A DNA stretch of 64,000 nt from positions 1 through 64,000 of the forward strand of contig SADC01000289.1 in assembly GCA_004194705.1 (NCBI GenBank). The letters run 5' to 3'. Below, in pieces: positions 10,625-28,200 of the stretch. Position 1 is the first letter of the stretch. Each line of letters opens with the position of its first letter. The position numbers and the translations under genes were made by a program. Below the pieces are notes generated by a model. It did no database searches, was not told where the DNA came from, and saw only the letters and a program-made list of their open reading frames with translations. The stretch is from Ditylenchus dipsaci. Its lineage: Eukaryota; Nematoda; Chromadorea; Rhabditida; Anguinidae.

Positions 10625-11400
10625 GCCGACTACCTATTCTCATGGCACATCTACGTGCTCTTCTGGCACACTTGCTCAGTATTCTGGTACACCTACATAC
10701 ACTCCTTGCCGACCTAGCCACTCTCCTGACTCACCTATTCGCTGTCCTGGCTCGCCTATTGATGCTCGTGGCTCACTTGCCTTTACTGACTGTCATACTT
10801 GTTTCTCGGCACAGCTACTCACTCATCTGGCAAAACCTACTCCCTTTCGTGGCTCACATACCTACTCTTTTGGATCACCTGCGCACTCTCCAGGTACAAC
10901 TACTCACATGGTACCCCCACTCCCTCGCCTGGCATACCCACCGTATAACCTCTATTAAACGGGCACCCCTACAGTTAACGTTTTTCAAATTCGCTTTGCT
11001 TTTTTAACCCTAATATTGTTTATTTTTCGAAACGGACGACCACTCATTTTGTAGAGCTTGTGAAGCTATACAAAATGAGTGGTCGTCCGTTTCAAAAAAT
11101 AAACAATATTAGGGTTAAAAAAGCAAAGCGAATTTGAAAAACGTTAACTGTAGGGGTGCCCGTTAAATAGAGGTTATACGGTACTCAGTGATTAGTATTC
11201 ACTCTCATGGCACCAGTAACCTATACACACTTTGCAGGTTCCACTACTCACTCACCTTGTACCTCTAGCCACTCACCTGGTACCCCTACTCACTCTCCAG
11301 GTACCTCTACTCACTCACTTGGTATCCCTACTCACTCTCCTGGTACCTCTTCCCATTCACCTGGTAGCCCTACTCACTCTAACAGCATACCAAGCAATTT
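10625..11400. repeat. About 18-bp minisatellite split by a hairpin element
   Basis: Imperfect units of the type 'cactctcctggtacc/tacc' run from about 10625 to 10939 and resume at 11190-11400. Translated they give spurious repetitive peptides (THSPGT). A palindromic element at 10940-11182 sits inside the array. Confidence 0.7.
10940..11182. mobile_element. Near-perfect 243-bp hairpin, ACCGTATAACC ends
   Basis: Left arm 'accgtataacctctatta' is matched at the right end by its complement, and the arms pair almost without mismatch to a loop near 11055. The end sequence and the word 'aacgggca/tgcccgtt' make it a relative of the TACCGTATTT family, but its interior differs from the other copies. Confidence 0.8.
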
Positions 11401-11481
11401 TTCATAAAACATTAAAAGGGGGATTAAGGCATATTTTGGCACCGGATTCAGCACTAGCCGCTGACCCGTAGAATACCTCAA

Positions 11482-11727
11482 TACAGTGAACCCCCAGGAG
11501 GCAACCCTAGTTGAAAGGTGTTAGACCCTTGACGGAATGAACTTTTGGTTTATACATAAAATCGACAGGCGACTGAATTACCATATGCTATACCCTCGAC
11601 ATAGTGACACCTTTCATAATTTTTTGAAAACCCTCGCTACAGTGACACCCCGTTATAGTGACACCCTCGCTATAGTGACACCCCAAGCCGGTCCCGAGGG
11701 GTGTCACTATAGCGGGGGTCGACTGTA
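11482..11727. mobile_element. pogo-like element with iterated GTGACACC word
   Basis: The right end '...gggggtcgactgta' and left end 'tacagtgaaccccc' are inverted. The word 'tatagtgacaccc' is repeated four or five times at the right and once in complement. The ends match the CAGTCGAC style of 17029 and 34814. Confidence 0.6.
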
Positions 11728-11749
11728 CTACCATTTCGGTACAGTTAAG

Positions 11750-11999
11750 TAGGCTTGTCAACGAGTAAGTTGTTGTAATTTGTTGTAGTTGCAAGAATTT
11801 GCAGTTAGAGTAGTGGTTTGAGTATATACCTGCCGGTTCGGAAAAAATTTTTGATCTTCGATTTTACGTGTGGAAAAAATTTTCGACTTTTGACTCGACG
11901 CGTCGAAAATTCGACTTTCGACTCGACGCGTCGAAATTTCGACTTTCGACGTTCGACTCCACTCTACGCGTCGAAAATTTCGACGCGTCGACAACCCTA
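11750..11999. mobile_element. hAT-like MITE with TCGACGCGTCGA words
   Basis: Right end CAACCCTA and degenerate left end TAGGCTTG are inverted. The interior is packed with the palindromic word CGACGCGTCGAAA. The termini are those of the autonomous hAT at 12904 but the word is different. No clean TSD was seen, so it is probably older. Confidence 0.6.
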
Positions 12000-12318
12000 G
12001 CTATATATTTGTCTTCTTGTCACGGGACCAAATTTTTTGATAATCTCGGTCATGGTAGAATTTCGGCCAAAAGTCTCGTCAGCGGGTTTCGTTGGTAGGC
12101 ATTTTTCTGTCTTTACATGAATTAAATTATTTTGGTTTTCAAAAATAAGTGTTTGAACAGATTATTTTGGCATTTCGTTGGGTTAATACTCTGTTCTTCT
12201 TTCACAATCTTTAATCTCTTTTTGTATATCATCCGTTTTATAGGTCAAAGTTTAGTGTTCAGTTCACACTTAAATATTTTTCCATTTTTAGATTATTGTT
12301 TAGCTTTTCCACATCAAA

Positions 12319-18004
<5,686 letters not shown>

Positions 18005-18599
18005 ATATGGAAGATGGAAAGTAGGCGATGCAACCAAAAAAAGCTTTTTAATTAGATTGTATAATCTTTTTTATTATTTATTAGCACCCATTACTAACCT
18101 TTTGAGTGAAACTTAGGTAATTTTGATTAATAAACAATGTTTAATTAAATACTTGTATGGTTTGGAGTGAATGAGGATTGGAGCAAATTCAAACTAAATA
18201 AATAGCTAACGCCTCAACTTAGTTTCCAATTTAATTTTTTGCTACTTCTTGCGACAAAACATAATATTTAGATTAAACATCAACATTTTATCTTTTTTGT
18301 TGATTTGATTTGAAGATGAGATCAGCAGGAGGCTCTGACGGAAATAAATATAAAAATCAATTAATTTTAATAATTGGATCTATTGGATCGGATCCATCCT
18401 AAATAAGGTGCAAATTTTGAACAAGGATCGCTGATTCAGTCCGAAAATTTACAAAATAAACAGAGTTGTCGAACAAGTTCTCAGCTTTTGTAAACATTTC
18501 TAGCACACTTGGTTCCGCCCGTTGTTTTATTTTGGGAAATGTAGGCTACCTAGCTGAAACTGCAGTTTGATTCACTCCCCACATCGGTGGGACCACGGA

Positions 18600-18830
18600 A
18601 AAAAAGAATTTTTTGGGGAAAAAATGCACACATCAAAATTTAATTTTTTATTGTTTTGCCATAAAAGTGGCTTTTTTATTCCCTTCCCCGCCCAATACAG
18701 CCTTTATTCCGTTTTAAAATCTTGGCGCCAATCCAAATAAAAATTTTAAAATTTTTAGGATTTTTACCTTGGGGGACCAAGGCAGACTCAGAAATTCGTT
18801 TTCTTTTTCACGGAATCTGTTAACTGGTTC
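18600..18830. repeat. Family A arm fragment
   Basis: Contains the 'cccttcccc...cccaatacagcc' block and 'ttaccttgggggaccaaggca', which form the arm of the 4226-5137 element. The partner arm and central core are absent. Confidence 0.6.
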
Positions 18831-19030
18831 CCGGATAAATCGGGGTCGAGAAACACGAATACGCTATTGGTTTAAAAAAATTTCTTGCAAAAAAAGGTCA
18901 GCCGTGGGAGGAGGTGGAGGATTGTGGTATCAATAAAGTGTTACCGCTAAGAGTTTGTAGATTTAACCTTGCTAATGGACTAACACCAAATTTTTCATGA
19001 AAACAGAGTTAATGGCCCTTAAAGTTAATA

Positions 19031-19199
19031 CAGTCGAACTCCGATATAAGGCCACCCCTGGAGACCGGCCGAAAGTGTCCTTATATCGGAGTGGCTTTAT
19101 ATCGGGGGTGAACTTTGACTTATTTCTTTCTTTGCTGGCCAAAAAATTGGTTTCGAGGTGGCCTTATAGCGGGGGTGGCCTTATATCGGAGTTCGACTG
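19031..19199. mobile_element. pogo-like MITE, CAGTCGAACTCCG ends, TA TSD
   Basis: TA-flanked element. The inverted ends CAGTCGAACTCCGATATAAG run into the word 'ggtggccttatatcgg', repeated three to four times. It has the same layout as 7946 but a shifted word. Confidence 0.78.
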
Positions 19200-19460
19200 T
19201 AAATGGAAAGCACAGTTGACCAAAAATTTTTTAACAACAATTCTTGTTCGCGGCACACAGACACTTTTATCTAACTTTTCTCATTTTTATTTCCGCTCTC
19301 TCCGCTATTAATTTGCTGCTTTCTCAATAATGCAGCTAAAACTCCTAGAATCTTCTATTCGACTTTGAGGCTATAATCTACAAGCTGGCAAGCTACTTCA
19401 AGAGATGGACGAGAGAGTAAAGTGGATTTTCGGATTACACTGAAAACATTGACTAAAGAG

Positions 19461-19653
19461 CAGGGTCTTCATCTCAAAATTTTCAAATAAAGTACATTTT
19501 GGTCATTTTTCGTCAAAAAGTGATATTTATCCAGTGCTTGTTAAGATTTGAGTACCGAAAATAAAGATTTTGACGTAAAATCTCAAAATTACTAAAGATT
19601 TAGAGTGTCAAATAAAGTACAAATCTTTAAATAAAGTACAGATGAGAACCCTG
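19461..19653. mobile_element. hAT-like MITE, CAGGGT ends
   Basis: Ends CAGGGTCTTCATCT and AGATGAGAACCCTG are inverted, and the word 'aaataaagtac' is repeated inside both arms. The flanking 8-mers do not match, so the TSD has decayed or the ends are misplaced. Confidence 0.55.
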
Positions 19654-19656
19654 TTG

Positions 19657-19866
19657 AAGGGGCATACCAGCGCGTTGCACCGCAAATCAAGGCCAGCACT
19701 TCTTCAAAAATCGTCAAATCTGATATTTATAGCCTTATCCTTTTTTAAAAAGCGGGCACAAAACTTTTGTCGGATTGGGTAGAACGCTTGTAGAAGACAG
19801 TCATGAGAGAAAGAAATTGCTTGTCCCGCCTTTATTTCGGTGCAACGCGCTGGTATGCCTCTTTAA
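19657..19866. mobile_element. Palindromic element with GGCATACCAGCGCGTTGCAC arms
   Basis: Twenty-four-base arms (GGCATACCAGCGCGTTGCAC plus flanks) pair perfectly across about 150 bp. The ends resemble those of 8714 (GGCATACC) and 54410. Confidence 0.7.
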
Positions 19867-20115
19867 ATGACGTGCCTTCTTTCTAAATTTTGCACTATTT
19901 TCAGGCTTGCATTTTTCAATTCTTAGTCAATTTATATTTGTTCTAAAAAGTTGAAATAGCTTGTGTGAAATGTATAAAAAACCAGCCTTTCAAAATTCGA
20001 CAGGGTATATGAAGTTGAGCCATGTGATTATTGTGTTAAAAATTTTTTATTTATATGTCTACAATATCCTTGTTACATAGTATTTTGGTTTAAAAAAAAA
20101 GTTATTAAACTGTTT

Positions 20116-20447
20116 TTAGATTTTACAAATATTATCACTAACACACTCTGCGGTTGGGTATAATCGAACAAAACCGTCTTTGCATCCACAGCGATAATTG
20201 ATGCCGGACAATGAGGAATGATTTTTGGGGTCACAAGTGGGGTCTATACAGCCGCTTGAAAATGATTTACAAGTGTGTTCAGGACAACACACTGATTTGT
20301 ACTCTTCATTTGGCTTGCAATGAAGAACTATATGAGTCTCCAAATGGCTAACAAATATGACCAGCAGTGCTAGCACACCTATCAACATTGATCTGGTCTA
20401 AATTAAAAATTTGTATTTTTGATTAAAATATAAAGTAGACCTACCAT
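20116..20447 (-). CDS. Small secreted TIL-type protease-inhibitor-like peptide
   Basis: Predicted 94-aa protein. Exon 1 contributes only the ATG (20445-20447) directly before a GTAGGT donor. A 47-bp intron follows, then exon 2 at 20116-20397. A hydrophobic signal peptide (MLIGVLALLVIFVS) precedes a domain with ten cysteines spaced as in trypsin-inhibitor-like domains (CKPNEEY, VCCPEHTC, RCGCKDGFVR, ECV). Such proteins in nematodes usually inhibit serine proteases or act in defence; the target here is unknown. The downstream minus strand has an AATAAA at about 20047. It is intact, with no frameshift. Confidence 0.85.
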
Positions 20448-20507
20448 TTTTGAGACTTTTTTGGTAAAGGAAAAATTCAGAAAAGCGAATGAATTTAATG
20501 ACAGAAT

Positions 20508-20520
20508 GGGTTTATATATC
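20508..20520 (-). promoter_or_regulatory. TATA box of the TIL peptide gene
   Basis: Minus-strand GATATATAAACCC lies about 65 bp upstream of the ATG, leaving room for a short leader starting about 30 bp downstream. It is the only good TATA element near the gene. Confidence 0.5.
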
Positions 20521-22205
20521 TTTAGCTTCTCTGACTGAAAAACAATTATTCTAGCTTATGGTGAATTTTCATCGGCTTTTATGAGCAAGACGATTTCTCA
20601 CAAGACGATAAACGAATAAAATTAGGGCAGGAATGTGAGCGCGTTCTGAAATTCGTAATGTTTTCAGAGAATATATGCATTGATGATTTTTATGACATTT
20701 TTTTCGAAAATTCTGCCATGATCATTGGTTTAAACATTTTCTATAAAAATGTTCTTTTTTATCAAATTCTGAAGAAAAATAATTAATTTTGCCGCTCTGA
20801 TAGCTCAGAACTCTTATCGGAAATTGAGTTTGATTTGGGTAAATATACAAGGTAGACTCCCAATTCAGGAACCATTAAGTTGGAGTAAAAATAAATGCTG
20901 CTGTATTTATGCTTTGCTTTGCAACACTTTCATTTTAATTACTCTCGGCAAAAAGATTTAGGACGTGAGAAAGCGCCTCAAAAATAAACACTTGATTAAT
21001 TAAATTTGTTTATGTGTGGTCGACAGATCTATCAACGGGCCCAAATTCTGCTCAGCCCGAAGTTTTATATTGAGCGCTTTTGAGCCTCTTTAAAAATTTG
21101 AGTTTCTTTGTTTGACTTAAAATTTTATTCAAAAAAATCACACTAAATATTACAACTAAATATTTAAAAAAGTTGACGACACAATGAGTAGAGATTGCAA
21201 CATTTACATTAAAGCAGAGAAGGCTTCTTGCACCAAAGGCTCAAATTCGAACTTTCGCCATATTTGCTTCTTTTTTATTCCAAATTTTGAAATGTTTTCT
21301 CAGTTTTGATGTTTATATCTCTCAAAATTTTACAGATTGTAAATGTAATTACATTTTAAAAAGACACTAATTATGCCAATAAGATTTTTTTTCGATATTT
21401 TATGATATATTTTAAAAAATTATTTTTATTGGCAAAGTCATATACTTTTCTGAATTGAAATGAAATCCTGCAAATTTTCGATTATCAACCAAGGCATCAA
21501 TATCAGTATTGACCGAAAAAGTTGGAATAAAAAACATGCTAACTCGGCAAAGAGTCTAAGTTGAGCCCATAACCTCGTCATCAAGCATTGCCGTACTCAG
21601 GGTATGGCTAGCCGGGCTATAGCCCTCCTGTCAGGGAAATTTTGCAAACCTGAGTACTCCTGTGTACACCTATAGGTGCAAGAAATACCTTCTCTTTAGG
21701 TTGACTAGTTGGGGATACATATTTGGTAATTGTTATTTTTTGCACTCCTGTTGCAAAATTGTGCTGAATTTTGCTATGGTTGAACACAAATGAGATACAT
21801 TCCAGTAGGTGACTAACTTCAATGAGAAAACCATTATTTGGTTTGCAAACAATTGTATACAAAGAAAAAGTTTAGCAGAATCCTTATTTTCAATCATGCC
21901 CAGATCTAGAATAAATAAATAAAAATTATGCTCAAATTTTATTTTATGCAAAGCATGTATGTCAAGTCTTAGATGCACGGTGCTTAAAAAATACTAATGT
22001 TTGAAAAAAATTGGTAGACAATTTTAACTGAATAAAAATTGATTATTTCAAAATGTGCGGTTAAATGGTGTTTTTCGTTATCATCTGCCCTATACGATAA
22101 GCTAATGTGTTCTTAGGGATCGAAAAAGTGAGGAAAACGAAAAAAGTATTAAAAAGCACAAAACCACTTAGGGTTTTATATCTAAGACTTGGCATAACAA
22201 TTATA
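20521..22205. other. AT-rich intergenic stretch
   Basis: No coding or repeat structure was recognised. The very short last exon of the Gbeta5 gene (expected to encode the final W-A-stop) should lie in the right part but could not be pinned down. Confidence 0.4.
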
Positions 22206-22211
22206 ACTTAC

Positions 22212-25200
22212 CCTTATGGTGCAATCCCAGGACGCTGTAGAAATGGCGGTTCCATCCGGACTAGTTCTTAAACAGGAAATCCTATTCTCATGGCCGTAGA
22301 GAATAGTTTGGCGGACACATTTCAGAGAGTCCCACACACCAACTCTGTAGTCGCCATAACCAGCAAACAGAATTCGGCCTGAACAAAAGTGAAAACTGTA
22401 ATTCAAAAGCAAGGTTGGAGAATTGAAAAAGGTGTGTAACTGACCACTGACACTAAAGTCCACTCCATTCACAGGAAATAGTATAGACTCTTTTTCATAG
22501 ACACACACCTGCCGGTCTGCCCTCAAGTCGAACAGTCGACACTGAATATACAAAAATTTAGGTCATTTAAAATTTCAGTTGGGGTGCTGATCAATTTAAA
22601 TATTGTAATACGCGCATTTCTTAATTTTCGTTGCTTTTTGTGGAAAAAATGAGATAAAAACAAGGCTCCAAATATTTTTTATTCTTAAATTTTGGCCCTA
22701 CCGGAGTATACTCCCCCAAATGAATTTTTTTTAATGTTTCCAAACACCCTGTATCGACTTAAAATCACCTCAGGAGTTCAAAAAAAATATATATTTGAGT
22801 TCTGGTTAATAAAAAATTGAGTGTTGGGCATTTTGAGATTTCGACCATTTGCCTGTTTTGGCATGTTTTGGTCACTGGAGCTGGGCAAAAAAAGAGCCTC
22901 TAAATCAGGGATCCCATATCTACTTATTCATAAGAATTCTACTTATTTCGGCTCCCGAAGCTTACTTTTTTTTGATTAATTCTAAAATTATTCGAGAGCT
23001 ACTGATTTTTTGGGTCCGTACCGTTTCCCCGAAAAGGACGTTTCCCCGAAAGGTCGTTTCCCCGAAAAGGACGTTTCCCCGAAAGGCCGTTTCCCCGAAA
23101 GGTCGTTTCCCCGAAAAGGCCGTTTCCCCGAAAAGGACGTTTCCCCGAAAAAAGACGTATCCCAGCGGTACGTGTCAATTGTTCCCGGCGACCGATTGTT
23201 CCCGGCTCGTATAAAAGAGACAGTTGTTCCCGGTTCATGAAAAAAGATTATTTTTACCTAGGGAGAGCCACCTGGTACCTCATCTGAATAATTATCCACC
23301 TTCAGAATCCAACCTTTTGTATTTAGCTAAAAAGAATTAAAAAACATTGTACCCTATGCAGAATGCAGAATAGTGTCCTGAATGCGATCTCATAATGCTG
23401 AAACAGCGATTTGACGTACAGGTGCCCCAGTTCCGGATTAGTACACGAGAAAACATGAGAAAAACTGCTAGATACCTCCACCTGGATAGGTACCTCAACC
23501 CCTACTTGAGTACCATCAGGGTAACACCAGCTAAGCCATACAACCTAAGCATCATTAACTGGGTACTAACTCCTGAGGACCACTACCTGGCTACCATCAC
23601 CAGAGATAGGAGTAACACCACTTGGGTAGCCATACCTGGGTAGAACCACATGGGAACCATCTATAACAGTGTGGTGGTCTCAACGGAAAATAGGCAGGAG
23701 GGAAAAAGAGTAGCCAGGAGGGCTATCACTACCTAAGTACCCTACCAAGAATTTTTACATCCAAGAACCATCGTGTGGGTACCTCCATCTTGCCAACAAT
23801 ACCTGCCGGTACCACCACCTGGGTACCACTACCTGGGCACCAAAATCTGGGTATCATCACCTGGGTACTGACGAAATGACCGTGTCCCACTCTATTACTT
23901 ACTGACTTGTAAAATTAATGCACTCAAAAATGTACCTATGCGTAAAGACAGAGAAATATAAGTTTTGCAAAAGATTTCCATATTTTAACCACTAAATGTG
24001 GGGGTAATTTATCGGACCCACTATCTTGCCACTGAAATACTGGTGAAAATCCATTGTATTTCGATACTAAGTGGATTCCTGACGCAAACACATTTAAAAA
24101 ACAATAAAAGTAACAAAAATTAGTTGGTCACCCAGTCAAAAACTTCTAAAATTAAGTCGGGAAGAAATGTCCCTTTAAGATGAGCCGGGAACAATCAGTC
24201 GCCGGGAACAATCGGTCATTTTATATATGCCGGGAACAACTGTCCCTTTTATATAGGCGGGAACAATCGGCCGCCGGGAACAATTGACACGTATCGCTGG
24301 GATACGTCCTTTTCGGGAAACGTCCTTTTTGGGGAAACGTCCTTTTCGGGGAAACGACCTTTCGGGGAAACGGCCTTTCGGGGAAACGTCCTTTTCGGGG
24401 AAACGTCCGTGTCCCGATTTTTTCGTACCGAAAATCTTAGTTTTTTTTTGAAAAAATCTACTTTTTTTTTTAAAAATTATGGGGTCCCTGCTCTAAATGC
24501 ATTTTTGTTCAAGAGTCTTGCTCGGAATTATGTCTAAGGTGAGTGAGTGCGCGCATCTCTAACCTACCAAGCCCCTGCACCCCTTCTGGGGCGCAGGGGG
24601 CTCGGTTGCTTGGGGTTGAGATGCGCACACCCACATACCTCAGACGCAAATCACTCGAAAGTGACTCTGGATGCATGAAAAATATATGCATACCAGAGTT
24701 TTTTTATGCGGTAGGCCCCAGTATTCAAAACGGGCATTACTTTTTTTGCCGCAAATATACACTTTTTTGCCGCAAATCTGCTTTTGCCGCAATATACACT
24801 TTTTTGCTGCAAATTTTCACTTTTCTGCCGCAAATATGGGGATAACTTCAAGGTTTGATGATGGTATAGAAGGTCAACCTGTAAAGTGTAATTTAAGGTG
24901 ATCGTAGAGCAAAGCAAAGGTAGAGCAAAGCAAAAGCAGAGCAAAGCAAAAAACAACTCTTTTGTTGACTGGAAGCGCTACGAACTGATCCTTCACAGCA
25001 CTTGAATTGTTCGTCCATCTACGATCTGGCCGTCGTATGATGTCTGCAATTGCAAGGAGGGTATGAAAAAGAAAGTGTGCAAGCATTCGGTTATGGTCAT
25101 GTGCGCCAACGGGAAACTCCGAAAATTGGTACCCAATAACCTCTACCAATACACCATGGCGAATTGATGTTCAATCCCTAAAAAATTTAGAAAGTGTTAA

Positions 25201-28200
25201 TCAGGAATGGCCTTAACACTAAGATGGTAGCTAATAAAATGAGTAAGGGGATTATTAGAGGGTGGGGGATTGAAAAAAGTTACGCGGTATATAATTTTCA
25301 AGAAGGGCTTCTAAGTTATTCCATTAATATCGAAGCAAACTTAATATCACATCCAGGACCACTAACAAGGCCGCCCTATATATCAAGAAAATTTGCAGCA
25401 GAAGCAAATCTGCGGCAGAAAAGGGAAAATCTGCGGCAGAAAAGTGGAAATTTGCGGCAAAAAAGTGAAAATTTGCGGCAAAAAGAAGTATATTTGCGGC
25501 AAAAGCATATTTGCGGCAGAAAAGTGAAAATTTGCGACGAAAAAGTGTATATTTGCGGCAAAAGCAGATTTGCGGCAGAAAAGTGAAAATTTGCGGCAAA
25601 AAAAGTATATTTGCGGCAAAAAAGTAATGCCCATTCAAAACTATGTTCAAATCACATCTTTTAGGGTATCTGGATACTTGTTTAAGTTGATTTTTTTGTT
25701 TTCTTGTGCAAAAATCAAGTTTTGGTTATACTTAGACAAGGACGAGGCTGAGGACGAAACGGCCTGAGGACGAAACGGCCCCGAGGACGAAACGTCCGTG
25801 TCCCCATTTTGACGGGTGTTTTCAATTTTAACCTTTTTTATTTTGGAAGCTTTTAAATTTGCCGCCAAAATGTGTCTTGAAATGGTTATGAGTAGGGTTG
25901 CCGAATGACCGGTCATTTCTAAAATCGGTCATATGACCGGTCATTTTCGGTCATTTTCTGTCATTTTCGGTCATATTTGGTCATTTCCCGAATTTCACTT
26001 TATCATAAACTTTTATTCATATAACATAACATTTCCTCAAATTCATTCATAAACACATCAAAATCATCATTTTCTTCATTGCTTTCTACATTTTCTGGAG
26101 TTACAACTGAAGACATCCGCGATCGAAAACAACAAAACACAGTCGAAAAAAATTGCAGAAGCAAAAAAATAAAAATATTCTTTTCAGGAAAATAGAAATA
26201 AATGACCAATTCTTCTATGAGCGGTCATTTTGTCGGTCATTTTCCGGTCATATGACGTCATATGACCGGTCATATGACCGTTCCCAACCCTAGTTTAACC
26301 CAACCCCCCGCATATATCCCCAGCATATATCCCTCCAACATATATCCCCCAGCATATATCCCCCGAATATATCCCCAGCATATAATTAAAACGTAATTTT
26401 ACTATTATCAAACTATCTTCAGAATGATTGAATTAATGCAGAAAATATGTTTTGGAACCCGAAAACGTAAAAAAAATTTGCTCCAAGTAGATGACCTCTT
26501 GGTTTGGTGGTCCAGCTGGCCAGGTGGTACCTACCCGGAATATTGTGATTTTGGTGCGTGAAATCGGAGTTTTGGTCTTATTTAACCCAATTTCTTACAC
26601 GATTCCACATATGATAGCATCGTTTGTTTTTGAAATTTGAAATTTTTCATTTCATAGGCGATCCAGCTGATCCACCTGACCAGAAGATACCCATCTCCGG
26701 TTTTTTGGGGTCTGGGTAGGTGAAATCGGGGTTTCGGTCTTATCAAACCTAATTCACCACACGATTTCACATTCGATAGCATGGTTCGTTTTTGATTTAA
26801 ATTTTTTTTAATTTTCAGGTCACCCAGGTGGATAACACCTGCCCAGAAGGTACCTACCCTGGATTTTGGGGTTTGTAAAAAAAATTAAAAAACAAATGCA
26901 GAAAGAAATGGTCTGGCTTTTGCAATTTTATATGCTGGGGGGATATATGCTGGGGGATATATGCGGGGGATATATGCGGGGGGATATATGCTGGGGATAT
27001 CTGCGGGGGGATATATGCTGGGGGATATATGTTGGAGGGATATATGCGGGGGGATATCTATCGAATACCCTTGAAATTAACCTTTTTACAATTCGAACAA
27101 TCGTGGCTACACTAACTCCCAATCAATATTCAGTTGTTGTGAAAGTGTCTCATCTTGCTGGTTGCCTTTTTCCTTTGCTCTCTTGCATCTATTCTTGCTC
27201 GGTCAATATGATCATTCAAGTAGGAATGCTTTTTTCTGGAATGTTGGTTGGATACTTCTTTCGTCTGAGGTAATATTGTAAGATTCTGGAGAGAAGAAGG
27301 TTAAGAAGAAGAAGACCAAGCTTTCCAAGGGCCAGAAAAAGACGCGAACCAAGGATGCTAAGAAGAGCAAGACCAAGGATGGCAAGAAAAAGAAGGCCAA
27401 GAAGACTAAGAAAAACAAGTCTGATGATGCCAATAAGTAGCCAATAAGTAGATGGGGTCTGGGTAGGTGAATCGGGGTTTCGGTCTTATCAAACCTAATT
27501 CACCACACGATTTCACATTCGATAGCATGGTTCGTTTTTTGATTTAAATTTTTTTTAATTTTCAGGTCACCCAGGTGGATAAACACCTGCCCAGAAGGTA
27601 CCTACCCTGGATTTTGGGGTTTGTAAAAAAAATTAAAAAACAAATGCAGAAAGAAATGGTCTGGCTTTTGCAATTTTATATGCTGGGGGATATATGCTGG
27701 GGGGATATATGCGGGGGATATATGCGGGGGGATATATGCTGGGGGATATCTGCGGGGGGATATATGCTGGGGGGATATATGTTGGAGGGATATATGCGGG
27801 GGGATATCTATCGAATACCCTTGAAATTAACCTTTTTTACAATTCGAACAATCGTGGCTACACTAACTCCCAATCAATATTCAGTTGTTGTGAAAGTGTC
27901 TCATCTTGCTGGTTGCCTTTTTCCTTTGCTCTCTTGCATCTATTCTTGCTCGGTCAATATGATCATTCAAGTAGGAATGCTTTTTTCTGGAATGTTGGTT
28001 GGATACTTCTTTCGTCCTGAGGTAATATTGTTGTTGTTTTTACCTTTTCTACATGTTTAATTTGAGTTCGTCGACGACTTTTGCGTTGAAGATTTGGCAG
28101 AATCTTCTATGACAAATGCGATGTTGATCCAGCCGTTGGATCAACAATTGGGTACACCCCGTTTGTGTCTAAAACCGTTTGTGTCTAAGGCCGTTTGTGT

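Larger units (their letters stand above)
22694..25740. mobile_element. Family A element interrupted twice
   Basis: Pieces at 22694-22905, 24491-24731 and 25642-about 25735 together read as one family A copy ('ccctaccggagtata', 'gagctgggcaaa', 'gtgcgcgcatctct', 'cctaccgcataaaa', 'actatgttcaaa'). The breaks are exactly at the target duplications of the elements at 22906 and 24732. Confidence 0.85.
26707..28031. repeat. Tandem duplication, about 575-bp unit
   Basis: 26707-27279 and 27454-28031 are nearly identical and directly repeated, 747 bp apart. Differences are mostly one-base indels and the number of GGGGGATATATGC units. The first copy is followed by a lysine-rich open frame (27282-27440), the second by ordinary intron-like DNA, so they diverge just after the common GTAATATTG. 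Confidence 0.85.

Noticed and set aside
10642..11471. Repetitive ORFs (LLAHLL.., THSPGT..) as a possible repetitive secreted protein
   Set aside because: They follow an about 18-bp minisatellite in more than one frame, have no start context or splice signals, and are interrupted by a hairpin transposon.
23020..23150. Regularly spaced CGTTTCCCCGAAAAGG units resembling a CRISPR array
   Set aside because: Spacing is uneven with no unique spacers, the array recurs inverted at 24295-24410, and the genome is eukaryotic. It is a transposon arm.
24651..25650. ORFs rich in [10 protein letters not shown] / [11 protein letters not shown] repeats
   Set aside because: They are translations of the TTTGCCGC word arrays of the 24732 transposon, with no coding signature.
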